From Pusillimonas sp044464525 (GTDB lineage Bacteria > Pseudomonadota > Gammaproteobacteria > Burkholderiales > Burkholderiaceae_B), in the NCBI RefSeq assembly GCF_044464525.1, contig NZ_JBIQLE010000002.1, positions 1 through 64,000 of the forward strand: DNA of 64,000 bases, written 5' to 3'. The notes under the pieces are model-generated. The model was given only the letters and a program-made list of their open reading frames with translations, was not told the DNA's origin and made no database searches. Of the stretch, positions 26,305 to 34,337 are shown one piece after another. A program made the position numbers and the translations under genes. Position 1 is the stretch's first letter. Every line of letters begins with the position of its first letter.

Positions 26305-27776
26305 AGCGGATACCTGCGCTTGTCGTTGCTGACGGTGACCAGGTTCAGGTCGGTGAAGGTCTCGATGGCCCATCTTCCGAAGCGCGCCCATCCGCTGTCC
26401 TTGACGCCGCCGAATGGAATTTGCGGCTCTCCGCCCATGGTGGGGCCATTGATGTTGACCATGCCGGCCTGTATCCGGCCGCCCAGGGTGATGCCTTTCC
26501 AGACGTCCGTCGTCATGATCGAGGCGGTCAGGCCGTAGTCGGTGCCATTGGCCGCGTCCACCGCTTCTTGTTCGCTGTCGAATGGCTGGACGAGCACCAC
26601 AGGCCCGAACACTTCTTCGCAATGGATGGGCGCGTCTTTGGGCACGTCCACCAGCACGGTGGGTTCGACGCAGCGGCCGTCGGCGCCGCCGCCCGCCACG
26701 ATTCGGGCGCCTTTGTCCACCGCCTGCTTGATTGCCAGCTTCACTTTCCCGACGGCGGCGTCGTTGATCAGGGGGCCGATCTTGTTCTGCGGATTGCTGG
26801 GATCGCCGGCCTTGATTTGCCGGGCGCGGGCCCCGAAACGCGTCAGGAAATCCTCGTAGCGCGAACGCTGGACCAGGATCTTGCGGGTGTTCATGCAGAT
26901 CTGGCCCTGGTGGAAGAATGCGGCGAAGATGGCTGTGTCGACGGAATAATCGAGGTCGGCGTCCTCGAACACGATCATGGGGTTGTAGCCGCCCAGTTCC
27001 AGTGCAATGCGCTTAAGGTGCTGGCCCGCCCGGGCGGCCAGCATCGCCCCCGTGGCCGAAGAGCCGGTAAAGTTGTACGCCCGGACCTTGTCGCTTTCGA
27101 ACAGTTGGTCGGCAACGGGCCCCACCGCACCCGGCGCGTGGGTGATCACGTTGACGACTCCCGGCGGGAAGCCGGCTTCGGTCATGATCTCGCCCATCAG
27201 CAGCCCGGCGGAAACCGGGGCCTCTTCGGAGGGTTTCAGAACCACCGTGTTGCCGCAGGCCAGCGGCGCGACGATGGTGCGAAAGCCCAGGGCCAGGGCG
27301 CCGTTCCACGGGGAAATCCCCGCAACGACACCCAGCGGTCTGCGCACGGCCATGGCAAACACACCCGGCGTATCCGATTGCACGATTTCGCCGCCGGGCA
27401 GATAGGGATATCCGGCGGCCTGGCGCAAAAGCCCGGACGCCCACTGGATTTGAAATCGCGCGAACGGGGCCGCGGTGCCGGTTTCCTGTGCCAGGATAAG
27501 GACGATTTCGTCCGCACGGCGTTCGAGGATGTCGGCGGCTTTCAGGAACAACGCCTGGCGCTCTCGCGCGCCCATGGCGGCCCATGCGGGGAAGGCCTTG
27601 TCGGCCGCTTCTATCGCGCGCTGCGCGTCCGCGCCGCCGGCGGCGGGAATGCGAGCGAAGACTTCTCCGTCAAAGGGATTCATGTCGTCGTAAACATCGC
27701 CGCCGCCGGCGTCCACCCATTCTCCGGCAATGAGTTGTCGATACAGGCGCGGTTGGGACGCAAGGGCTTTGGTCAT
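26301..27776 (-). CDS. NAD(P)-dependent aldehyde dehydrogenase, aryl-aldehyde-like
   Basis: Oxidises an aldehyde to its acid. The fold and motifs are complete: ISPWNGALALGFRTIVAPLACGNTVVLKPSE for cofactor binding, NFTGSSATG, catalytic-Glu region ALELGGYNP, catalytic Cys in FFHQGQICMNTRKI, and the C-terminal PFGGVKDSG. The WNGAL segment and spacing resemble vanillin and salicylaldehyde dehydrogenases, so an aromatic aldehyde is plausible. ATG 27776 has GGAG upstream (491 aa). It overlaps the Fe-ADH start by 4 bp and follows the amidohydrolase by 37 nt. Confidence 0.88.
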   Translation of the reverse strand: MTKALASQPRLYRQLIAGEWVDAGGGDVYDDMNPFDGEVFARIPAAGGADAQRAIEAADKAFPAWAAMGARERQALFLKAADILERRADEIVLILAQETGTAAPFARFQIQWASGLLRQAAGYPYLPGGEIVQSDTPGVFAMAVRRPLGVVAGISPWNGALALGFRTIVAPLACGNTVVLKPSEEAPVSAGLLMGEIMTEAGFPPGVVNVITHAPGAVGPVADQLFESDKVRAYNFTGSSATGAMLAARAGQHLKRIALELGGYNPMIVFEDADLDYSVDTAIFAAFFHQGQICMNTRKILVQRSRYEDFLTRFGARARQIKAGDPSNPQNKIGPLINDAAVGKVKLAIKQAVDKGARIVAGGGADGRCVEPTVLVDVPKDAPIHCEEVFGPVVLVQPFDSEQEAVDAANGTDYGLTASIMTTDVWKGITLGGRIQAGMVNINGPTMGGEPQIPFGGVKDSGWARFGRWAIETFTDLNLVTVSNDKRRYPL

Positions 27777-27813
27777 CTGTGTCTCCTGGCTTGTCGTGCC
27801 GTCGGGCATCGCC

Positions 27814-28860
27814 TCAATCGGGCTGCCGGCTGTTTTTTTCGAGGCGCCGCAATCGCATCAGTTTCAGGGCGTTGCCGAAATAAAGCTTGTCGTTGTCTTC
27901 CTGGCTGAGGCCGAGGCTTTCGATGGAGCGTATGCCTTCGCGGATGAACATGGGGCCGCCCTCGGGGTCGAAAGGGCAGTCCGAAGCGAATACCACATGG
28001 TCGACACCGAAGAAATCCAGGCCGCAGCGAAGCGCCGAGGCCGAGCCGCCAAGCACGGTGTCGCCATAGAACATCTTGAAGTACTCGATGGGTGGCTTCG
28101 ACAAGCGCTTGAGCACCTCGGCCTCGCTGCCGTCGGCGCTGCGGCTGCCAAGCTGCGCCCAGAGCGTCTCGGCCCGGCCCGCAAAATAGGGCAGCATGCC
28201 GCCGCAATGGTGGGTGATGACGCGCAGCCCGGGAAGCTTTTCGAGCATTCCCGAAAACACCATGCGGGACATCGCCACCGACGTTTCGAACGGCCAGCCC
28301 AGCACTTGCCAGACTTCGTACTTTGACCGCTCTTCGTCCTTGTAGTCATTGACCGTGCCCGGCCGGAACGGATGCATCCAAACGGGCAGGTCGTGGCGCG
28401 TCGCCATGGCCTCGAAAATGGGAAAGAACTCGGGGTCGTCCAGCGGGCGGCCGTTGACGCTGGTGACGACCTGCACGCCCCGCGCGCCCAGCTCGTTGAT
28501 GGCGCGATCCATTTCCTTCAGCGCGGCGGGCACGTTGTTCATGGGCAGCGCGGCGACGAACGCGGGAAACTGCTCGGGCCAGCGTTGGCAGATCTGCGCC
28601 ATGCCGTCGTTTGCAATGCGGGCGAACTCGGGAGACTGCTCGGGCCCGCCCAGCATTTCAGGCGAAGGCTGGCTAAGGGTCAGCACCTGGACCACGTCGG
28701 GAAATTTCTCCGCCATCATCGCGGCGCGCGCCTCCATGTCCCACAACATGCGCAGGCTGACCATGCGCTTGACGATCCCCGCGTCCTTGGAATGCGTCTT
28801 GACCAGCTCCAGGTAATCCAGCGGAAGCACGTGGTTGTAGATGTCTATTTTTTTCATCAT
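27814..28860 (-). CDS. Amidohydrolase-superfamily (ACMSD-like) protein with altered metal motif
   Basis: TIM-barrel protein of the ACMSD/2,6-dihydroxybenzoate decarboxylase group, enzymes that decarboxylate aromatic acids or ring-cleavage products. Visible are the later metal ligands His in LPVWMHPF and His-His in VITHHCGG, and Asp in VFASDCPFDPEGG. The N-terminal His-x-His, first metal motif, reads Tyr8-Asn-His10 (I-D-I-Y-N-H), confirmed from the codons. So either one ligand is lost or the subfamily uses another residue. 348 aa. First gene of an operon with aldehyde dehydrogenase, Fe-ADH and the GST. No clear ribosome site; ATG 28857 is equally possible. Confidence 0.78.
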   Translation of the reverse strand: MMKKIDIYNHVLPLDYLELVKTHSKDAGIVKRMVSLRMLWDMEARAAMMAEKFPDVVQVLTLSQPSPEMLGGPEQSPEFARIANDGMAQICQRWPEQFPAFVAALPMNNVPAALKEMDRAINELGARGVQVVTSVNGRPLDDPEFFPIFEAMATRHDLPVWMHPFRPGTVNDYKDEERSKYEVWQVLGWPFETSVAMSRMVFSGMLEKLPGLRVITHHCGGMLPYFAGRAETLWAQLGSRSADGSEAEVLKRLSKPPIEYFKMFYGDTVLGGSASALRCGLDFFGVDHVVFASDCPFDPEGGPMFIREGIRSIESLGLSQEDNDKLYFGNALKLMRLRRLEKNSRQPD

Positions 28861-29147
28861 TGGCTTTGGCTTGAGGCCGGCCGCATCGTCAACCCGATTG
28901 CGCCGGCAATGGCGCGGACCTGGATGGGGCTTTGGCTTGTTGTCTCGTGAATTATGTTTTTGAGTGTAGGCAAGAGATGCCTGCTTCGACAGATGAGGAA
29001 AACATCCATTCGATCTCTAGAATGCATCACCGCCAGACGCAGGGACGCGTGCGTACGTTCGTCCGTGGCCGAACGGGCGCGTGGAGGACGGTTTGGCGCC
29101 CAGGCTGTTTGTTGGCATAGCCCGTTAGCCTGTGTACGATGAATGCG

Positions 29148-29189
29148 CGAACCGTTGGCGGCCGCGTGGATGCCGACGCCAACGGTTCG
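29148..29189. promoter_or_regulatory. 13-bp perfect inverted repeat in the leader of the FAH-family gene
   Basis: CGAACCGTTGGCG (29148-29160) is exactly complementary to CGCCAACGGTTCG (29177-29189), separated by 16 nt and followed by GCTTTTC. It ends 32 nt before the ATG at 29222. It may be an operator or an RNA hairpin. The remaining 361-nt gap between the divergent genes shows nothing else that I can support. Confidence 0.55.
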
Positions 29190-29221
29190 GCTTTTCAATC
29201 AACAACTACCAGGAAACAGAC

Positions 29222-30058
29222 ATGAAACTATTACGCTATGGCCCAGTCGGCGAGGAGAAGGCCGGTGCGCTCGATGCGCAGGGGAGGATTCGAGATCTGT
29301 CCCTTTTGGTGCCCGACCTCACCCCGGAATGGCTGGCGCCGGAACGCCTTAAGGCGCTCACGGCCATAGATCTCGAAAAGCTGCCCCTGGTCGATGATTC
29401 CGTGCGCATCGGCACGCCCGTCGGCGGTTCGCGCCAGTTCCTGGCCATCGGCCTGAACTACCGCAAGCATGCCGAAGAGGCCGGCATGGATATTCCCAAG
29501 GAGCCGGTCATCTTCACCAAGGCCATCACCTCGCTGTGCGGCCCCAACGATGACATCGTCCTGCCGGAGGGCTCGCAAGAAGGCGACTGGGAAATCGAGC
29601 TTGGCTTCATCATCGGCACGACGGCGCGCAAAGTATCGGTTGAGAAGGCGCTCGAGCACGTGGCCGGGTATTGCCTGGCGAACGACGTTTCCGAGCGCAA
29701 CTGGCAGATCAAGCGCGGCGGCCAATGGAGCAAGGGCAAAAGCTTCGATACGTTCGGCCCCATCGGTCCATGGCTGGTCACCACCGACGAGATCCCCGAC
29801 CCCCAGACGCTCGAGATGGAGCTGAAGGTCAACGGCGAGACCAAGCAGAAAAGCACCACCGCCGACATGATTTTCTCGGTTGCGCAAATCGTTTCGCACT
29901 TGAGCCAGTTCATGACTCTGCTGCCGGGCGACGTGGTCATTACCGGTACGCCGTCAGGGGTGGGCCTGGGCATGAAGCCGCAACAGTTTCTCAAGAAGGG
30001 CGATGTCATCACGCTTAGCATCGACCAGTTGGGCACCCAGAAGCAAAAGGTGGTGTAG
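29222..30058 (+). CDS. Fumarylacetoacetate hydrolase-family protein
   Basis: FAH-fold enzyme; bacterial members hydrolyse or isomerise/decarboxylate ring-cleavage products (acylpyruvases, HpcE-type isomerases, fumarylpyruvate hydrolases). Motifs: FLAIGLNYRKHAEEAG, PVIFTKAITSLCGPNDDIVLP, metal-ligand Glu residues in GDWEIELGFIIG and an Asp in YCLANDVSERNWQ, then VVITGTPSGVGLGMKP. 278 aa from ATG 29222, with AGGA upstream. Divergent from the amidohydrolase operon and convergent with lysR. The role in aromatic catabolism is inferred from context. Confidence 0.85.
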   Translation: MKLLRYGPVGEEKAGALDAQGRIRDLSLLVPDLTPEWLAPERLKALTAIDLEKLPLVDDSVRIGTPVGGSRQFLAIGLNYRKHAEEAGMDIPKEPVIFTKAITSLCGPNDDIVLPEGSQEGDWEIELGFIIGTTARKVSVEKALEHVAGYCLANDVSERNWQIKRGGQWSKGKSFDTFGPIGPWLVTTDEIPDPQTLEMELKVNGETKQKSTTADMIFSVAQIVSHLSQFMTLLPGDVVITGTPSGVGLGMKPQQFLKKGDVITLSIDQLGTQKQKVV

Positions 30059-30164
30059 GTGGCGTCGCTTGTCCGGGCGGCCTCATTACCGTTGCTGATC
30101 TCCGTCGGCCATCCCCTGCCGGGGACCCTTGTCCGTTTCGCCCGGCGACCGGTAGCTTGCGCCT

Positions 30165-30184
30165 GCGGCGCCTTGGGGCGCCGC
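30165..30184. terminator. GC-rich hairpin between the FAH-family gene and lysR
   Basis: GCGGCGCC (30165-30172), loop TTGG, GGCGCCGC (30177-30184): a perfect 8-bp stem between two convergent stops. T-tracts are poor, so efficiency is uncertain. A second small hairpin, CCCC-TGCC-GGGG, lies near 30114-30124. Confidence 0.5.
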
Positions 30185-30188
30185 CGCT

Positions 30189-31115
30189 TTACGATGCGAC
30201 TTTAGCTGCGTTTCTTTCTTGTTCGATGTGGCCGCTGGCCCGCCGGATCATATCGCAGAAATATTCCGCGGCCGGAGTGGGAAGGATGTCGTTGCGGCGC
30301 ACCAGACAAAGAGGGGGCTCGGGCAGAGGTTCGGCGATTTGGATGACCTCAAGCGCGGCGCCTCCCATGGTCAGCTCGGCGAACTGTACCGGAAGCATAG
30401 CCAGGGCGTCGGAAGACACCATGGCCGTCACGAACGACAGGGCCGAGTGGGCGCGCAATATCAGTCGCGGATTGGGCAGGTCATGCTGCGCGAACAAAGG
30501 TCCCAACTCTTCTTCGGCCTTGAATGTCACGGATGTGGTGACCCATTCGGCATCGGCCAGTTCGCTCAGGGATTTGGCCTTGGCCAGGGGGTGCCCCTTT
30601 CGGCAAATGATTCCCCGGGGGTTGTCCAGCAGCTTTTCCACCGACAGGTCAGGCGCGGACCGATGGTTGAGGATGGGGCCGATATACATGTCGAGCGTGC
30701 TGTTTTTCAGGTAGGGTTCCATCGTGGGGTAGAGGCCGTCCCGGATGTGCAGCACTACGTCGGGGTACCGGGCGCGAAAGGCCTTGGCCGCGTAGGGGAA
30801 GAGCGCTATCTGGGAAACAGACGACAGGCCCAGATGGATCACGCCCGTGGTCTGGCCGCGCAGTTGTTCGATTTCTTCTTGGGCGCGGCGCACTTCGTTG
30901 TGGATGGACTGCGCCCGGATGAGGAAATGCCTGCCCGTGTCGGTGAGGCGGATGCCCTTGGCCCGGCGTTCGAACAGCGCAACGTCCAGTTCGCGTTCGA
31001 GCTCCTGGATGCTGCGTGTCAGGGCGGATTGGGCCACGCCCAGATGGCGTGCGGCGGCTCGCACACTGCCTTGTTCCGCGATGGCCAGCAGATTGCGCAA
31101 TTGGACGAGTTTCAT
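30189..31115 (-). CDS. LysR-family transcriptional regulator
   Basis: 308 aa: an N-terminal winged helix-turn-helix (QLRNLLAIAEQGSVRAAARHLGVAQSALTRSIQELERELDVALFER) and a periplasmic-binding-like effector domain. Its start is 12 nt after the permease stop, with GGAGGG before ATG, so it is the last gene of the ABC-importer operon rather than divergent from its target, an unusual placement for LysR regulators. Likely targets are that operon or the convergent FAH-family gene. Confidence 0.92.
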   Translation of the reverse strand: MKLVQLRNLLAIAEQGSVRAAARHLGVAQSALTRSIQELERELDVALFERRAKGIRLTDTGRHFLIRAQSIHNEVRRAQEEIEQLRGQTTGVIHLGLSSVSQIALFPYAAKAFRARYPDVVLHIRDGLYPTMEPYLKNSTLDMYIGPILNHRSAPDLSVEKLLDNPRGIICRKGHPLAKAKSLSELADAEWVTTSVTFKAEEELGPLFAQHDLPNPRLILRAHSALSFVTAMVSSDALAMLPVQFAELTMGGAALEVIQIAEPLPEPPLCLVRRNDILPTPAAEYFCDMIRRASGHIEQERNAAKVAS

Positions 31116-31127
31116 GGATTCCCTCCG

Positions 31128-32033
31128 CTATTGGCCCGCCTTGGTCCGCTCCGACCTGCGGCGCAGGAGTTCGAGCGCGATCAGCAGGCAAACGGACATC
31201 AGGATAAGCAGTGTTGCCACGGCAAGGATACTTGGATTGATCTGCTCGCGCAGCCCAGAGAACATGCGGCGAGGAATCGTGGTTTGTTCCGGGCCGGCCA
31301 GGAACAGAACCAGCACGACTTCGTCGAACGAGGTTACGAATGCCAGCAGTGCACCGGAGATGACGCCTGGCCTTATAACCGGCACAACCACATCGGCGAA
31401 GGCGCGTATGGGCGAGGCCCCGAGGTTGAGTCCGGCTTGGTAAAGCGAGCGATCGAAGCCCGACAAGGTGGCGGTTACGGTCAGCACTACGAAGGGAACG
31501 CCCAAGGTGGCATGGGCGATGATCACGCCGGTGAAGGTGGCCACCAGATTGAATCGGGTGAAGAAGAAGAACATGCCGGCGGCGACGATGATCAAGGGCA
31601 CGATCATGGGAGCCAGCAGCAGGGCGGTGATGGGCCGCCGCCAGGGCATGTCGTGGCTGGCCAGCCCTAGGGCGGCCACGGTGCCCAGTACGGTGGCAAT
31701 TGCCGTCGAGCAAAGGCCGATCAGCAGACTGTTGCGTATGGCCATGAGCCAGCTGCCGCTTTCGAACACGCCGACGTACCACTTGGTCGAGTAGGCCTCG
31801 GGCTGCAGGCGAAGCATGCCGGGGGTGAAGCTGAAAAAGGGTTCGGCATTGAATGACAGCGGTATGACGATCAGGATGGGCAGCATCAGGAAGGCCAGGG
31901 CCCCCCATGCAGCAATCCGAAGCAGCCATCGCCCCGGCGCTCCGCTTTCGTGTACCTGCTGCGACGCACCGGCCGCCAGGTGGCGGTCTTGCCGGGCTTC
32001 GGGGTTGGGGCGTGGGCTCATGGGCTTGTCCAT
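31128..32033 (-). CDS. ABC importer inner-membrane permease, PotC/YdcV type
   Basis: Second permease of a polyamine/opine-type importer. Six predicted spans beginning with WGALAFLMLPILIVIPLSF, and the EAA loop that touches the ATPase: LYQAGLNLGASPIRAFADVVVPVIRPGVI. 301 aa from ATG 32033; a further in-frame ATG lies at 32021, and neither has a strong ribosome site. It begins 13 nt downstream of the first permease. Confidence 0.88.
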   Translation of the reverse strand: MDKPMSPRPNPEARQDRHLAAGASQQVHESGAPGRWLLRIAAWGALAFLMLPILIVIPLSFNAEPFFSFTPGMLRLQPEAYSTKWYVGVFESGSWLMAIRNSLLIGLCSTAIATVLGTVAALGLASHDMPWRRPITALLLAPMIVPLIIVAAGMFFFFTRFNLVATFTGVIIAHATLGVPFVVLTVTATLSGFDRSLYQAGLNLGASPIRAFADVVVPVIRPGVISGALLAFVTSFDEVVLVLFLAGPEQTTIPRRMFSGLREQINPSILAVATLLILMSVCLLIALELLRRRSERTKAGQ

Positions 32034-32046
32034 TGTGGCGTGGACG

Positions 32047-33288
32047 CTATGCCAGCTTGAGATTACGCGTGCCGACAAGTTTGTCGTACACCCAGTAAAG
32101 AATAACGATCACAACCAGCAGAAGGGAACCCAGAGCGGCGGCCAGCCCCCAGTTGTTGGAACGTTGCATATGGAAAGCAATGATGTTGGAGATCATCTGC
32201 CCGTCGGTGCCGCCAACCAGGGCGGGGATGATGTAGTAGCCGATCGAGATAATGAACACCAGCAGTGCGCCCGCGCTTAGCCCTGGCATGCTGAGGGGCA
32301 GGAATACTCGCCAGAAGGCCGACCATGGCGTGCTGCCCAGCGACTGGGCCGCGCGTGCATAGCTGGGGTCGATGCCCCGCATCACGCTATACAGCGGCAG
32401 CACCATGAAGGGCAGCAGGATATGGGTCATGACGATGACGGTGGCAAAGCCGGTATACAGAAGCTCGAGCGGCCGGGTGATGATTCCCAGCCAAAGCAGG
32501 ATGGAATTTATAACCCCGTGAGGTTGCAGCAAGGCGATCCACGCCGTGGTTCGAGCCAGCAGCGAGGTCCAGAAAGGAAGCAGCACCAGCATCATCAAAA
32601 GGCCGGCCACCCGCTTGGGCGCGCGGCACAGGTAATAGGCCAGCGGGTATCCCAGTGCGATGCACATAAGAGTGATCGCCAATGCCATGCCCAGCGTGCG
32701 CGTATACAGTTGCACATAGATGCGGGCCGATTCGCGTTGGACGATTTCGCCTTTCGGGTTGCGTTCTAGGTCGAGCGCAGTCAGGTAGTGGCCAAGTGTA
32801 TAGACTTGCCCGGCGCGCTTGACGGCCCGCCAGAGGTCAGGCTGGTCCCAGCGCGGATCGGCAGTGCGCAAGGCGTCGGCCGCCAGCACCGGCGCAACGC
32901 CGGGCGCCAGATCGCGCATCCGCCGGGCCGAGGCGTTGATCAGGCTGGATGCCCCCGGATAGGCCTGATTGACCGCGGCGGCCAGTATTCCAGCCTTGCG
33001 CTCTGCGGAAAGTGTTTTAAGCTCGGAAGCCATCGAGGCGTAGGTTTCGGTGGACGGCAACCGCGAATCTTTCCAATGAGACAAATGCTCAAGTGTCTCG
33101 GGTATGAGCTCGGCCAGGGTCGGATTGTAGGCGCTGCGGTACAGCATGCTGGTGATCGGCGTGAAAAACGCCACCAGCACAAATGCCAGCAGCGGCGCCA
33201 CCAGCAGCAATGCGGTGCGCCGCCGACGGCGCAGTTCATTGCGCTCAGTGCGTATTTCTTGCGCGGTAAGAGTTATTTCAGCAGCCAC
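32047..33288 (-). CDS. ABC importer inner-membrane permease, PotB type
   Basis: First permease of the importer: span 1 at about 27-47, then a periplasmic insertion of roughly 140 residues before the conserved permease core (LYTRTLGMALAITLMCIALGYPLAYYLC). The EAA loop is YARAAQSLGSTPWSAFWRVFLPLSMPGL. 413 aa. Its start overlaps the 3' end of the binding-protein gene by 16 bp, indicating tight coupling. The long loop between spans 1 and 2 is seen in some PotB-like permeases. Confidence 0.88.
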   Translation of the reverse strand: MAAEITLTAQEIRTERNELRRRRRTALLLVAPLLAFVLVAFFTPITSMLYRSAYNPTLAELIPETLEHLSHWKDSRLPSTETYASMASELKTLSAERKAGILAAAVNQAYPGASSLINASARRMRDLAPGVAPVLAADALRTADPRWDQPDLWRAVKRAGQVYTLGHYLTALDLERNPKGEIVQRESARIYVQLYTRTLGMALAITLMCIALGYPLAYYLCRAPKRVAGLLMMLVLLPFWTSLLARTTAWIALLQPHGVINSILLWLGIITRPLELLYTGFATVIVMTHILLPFMVLPLYSVMRGIDPSYARAAQSLGSTPWSAFWRVFLPLSMPGLSAGALLVFIISIGYYIIPALVGGTDGQMISNIIAFHMQRSNNWGLAAALGSLLLVVIVILYWVYDKLVGTRNLKLA

Positions 33289-34337
33289 TCGTTGAACTTC
33301 TCGCTGAGGCTCTCGCCGTAGTCGGCCCAGAAAACGCTGTCGACCTGAACGCCTTCGTCCATGTGGGCGCTGGGCAAATGCTGTATTACCGATTCATCCA
33401 CCAGGGCCAGCGACGATTTGCGTGGCGGCCCGTAGGCCACATCCTGGAAGCCCGCCAATGCTTTGGTGCTGGTGGTGAAGCGAACGAAATCGAGCGCCTG
33501 TTCGAGCTTGGGCGTGCCTTTCAGGATGGTCCAGGCGCCCAGGTCATACATGTTGCCGTCCCAGACTATGGTGAAGGGCTTGTCTTCGTTGCGGATGGCA
33601 TCGAAGATGCGGCCGTTGGCAACCTGGATCATGACGACGCCGCCGTCATTAAGCATCTGCGGCGCCTGAGACCAACTGTCGTACCAAATCACGTCGTTCT
33701 TGATGGTATCCAGTTTTGCGAAGGCGCGCGCCTGGCCTTCGGGCGTGGCAAGTTCTTTGTAGATGTCTTGATTGGCCACGCCGTCGGCCATCAGCGCCCA
33801 CTCCATGACGAACTGCGGGCGCTTGCGAAGACCCCGCTTGCCCGGAAATTTTTTCGTATCGAAAAAATCGTCAACCGTGGCGGGTTTACTGTCGCCGATG
33901 GTCTTGTCGTTATAGGCATAGATGGTGCTGTAGACAATTTCGGCCACCGCGCATTCGCTTTCAAGCGCCTGGGGAATGAAATCTTGTTCGGCGGGGACGC
34001 CGTCGTCGCCCGGCAGCAGAATATCGCGGGGTATGAGCTCGAGCAGGCCTTCGGAGCAGGCGCGTTCAAGATCAATCGTTTCCATATCCACGACATCCCA
34101 TTGGATGTTGCCGGACTGCACCTGGGCCTTCATCTCGGCGATACCGCCGCTGTAGGTTTCAAAGATGACCCGCTTTCCGGTTTCGGCCATATAGGGATCG
34201 ATCTGATGCTTTTGCTGGGTGGCGCCGTATGCACCGCCAAAAGAGACCACTGTCAGGGCCTCTTGCGCCGCTGCCGGGCTTGCCATGGCCAGACCCAGAA
34301 GGGCTCCGCCCAGCAGCGAGAAGGCTGTTTTTTTCAT
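33273..34337 (-). CDS. Periplasmic binding protein of a PotD-like ABC importer
   Basis: Type II periplasmic binding protein (family 1/PotD). Signal peptide MKKTAFSLLGGALLGLAMASPAAA, cleaving before QEALTVVSFGGAYGATQQ. The core includes GNIQWDVVDMETIDLERACSEG and IVWDGNMYDLGAWTILKG. 354 aa from ATG 34337, with GGAG upstream. The ATG overlaps the ATPase stop as ATGA. The ligand is not deducible; relatives bind polyamines, opines or aromatic acids. Confidence 0.88.
   Translation of the reverse strand: MKKTAFSLLGGALLGLAMASPAAAQEALTVVSFGGAYGATQQKHQIDPYMAETGKRVIFETYSGGIAEMKAQVQSGNIQWDVVDMETIDLERACSEGLLELIPRDILLPGDDGVPAEQDFIPQALESECAVAEIVYSTIYAYNDKTIGDSKPATVDDFFDTKKFPGKRGLRKRPQFVMEWALMADGVANQDIYKELATPEGQARAFAKLDTIKNDVIWYDSWSQAPQMLNDGGVVMIQVANGRIFDAIRNEDKPFTIVWDGNMYDLGAWTILKGTPKLEQALDFVRFTTSTKALAGFQDVAYGPPRKSSLALVDESVIQHLPSAHMDEGVQVDSVFWADYGESLSEKFNEWLLK

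Noticed and set aside
26421..27908. Open frame of 495 codons opposite the aldehyde dehydrogenase
   Set aside because: Antisense shadow; the dehydrogenase motifs on the other strand are complete.
29139..29225. 28-codon ORF overlapping the inverted repeat and ending ATGA at the FAH-family start
   Set aside because: No ribosome site and no codon run tied to a regulated amino acid; coupling is possible but unsupported.
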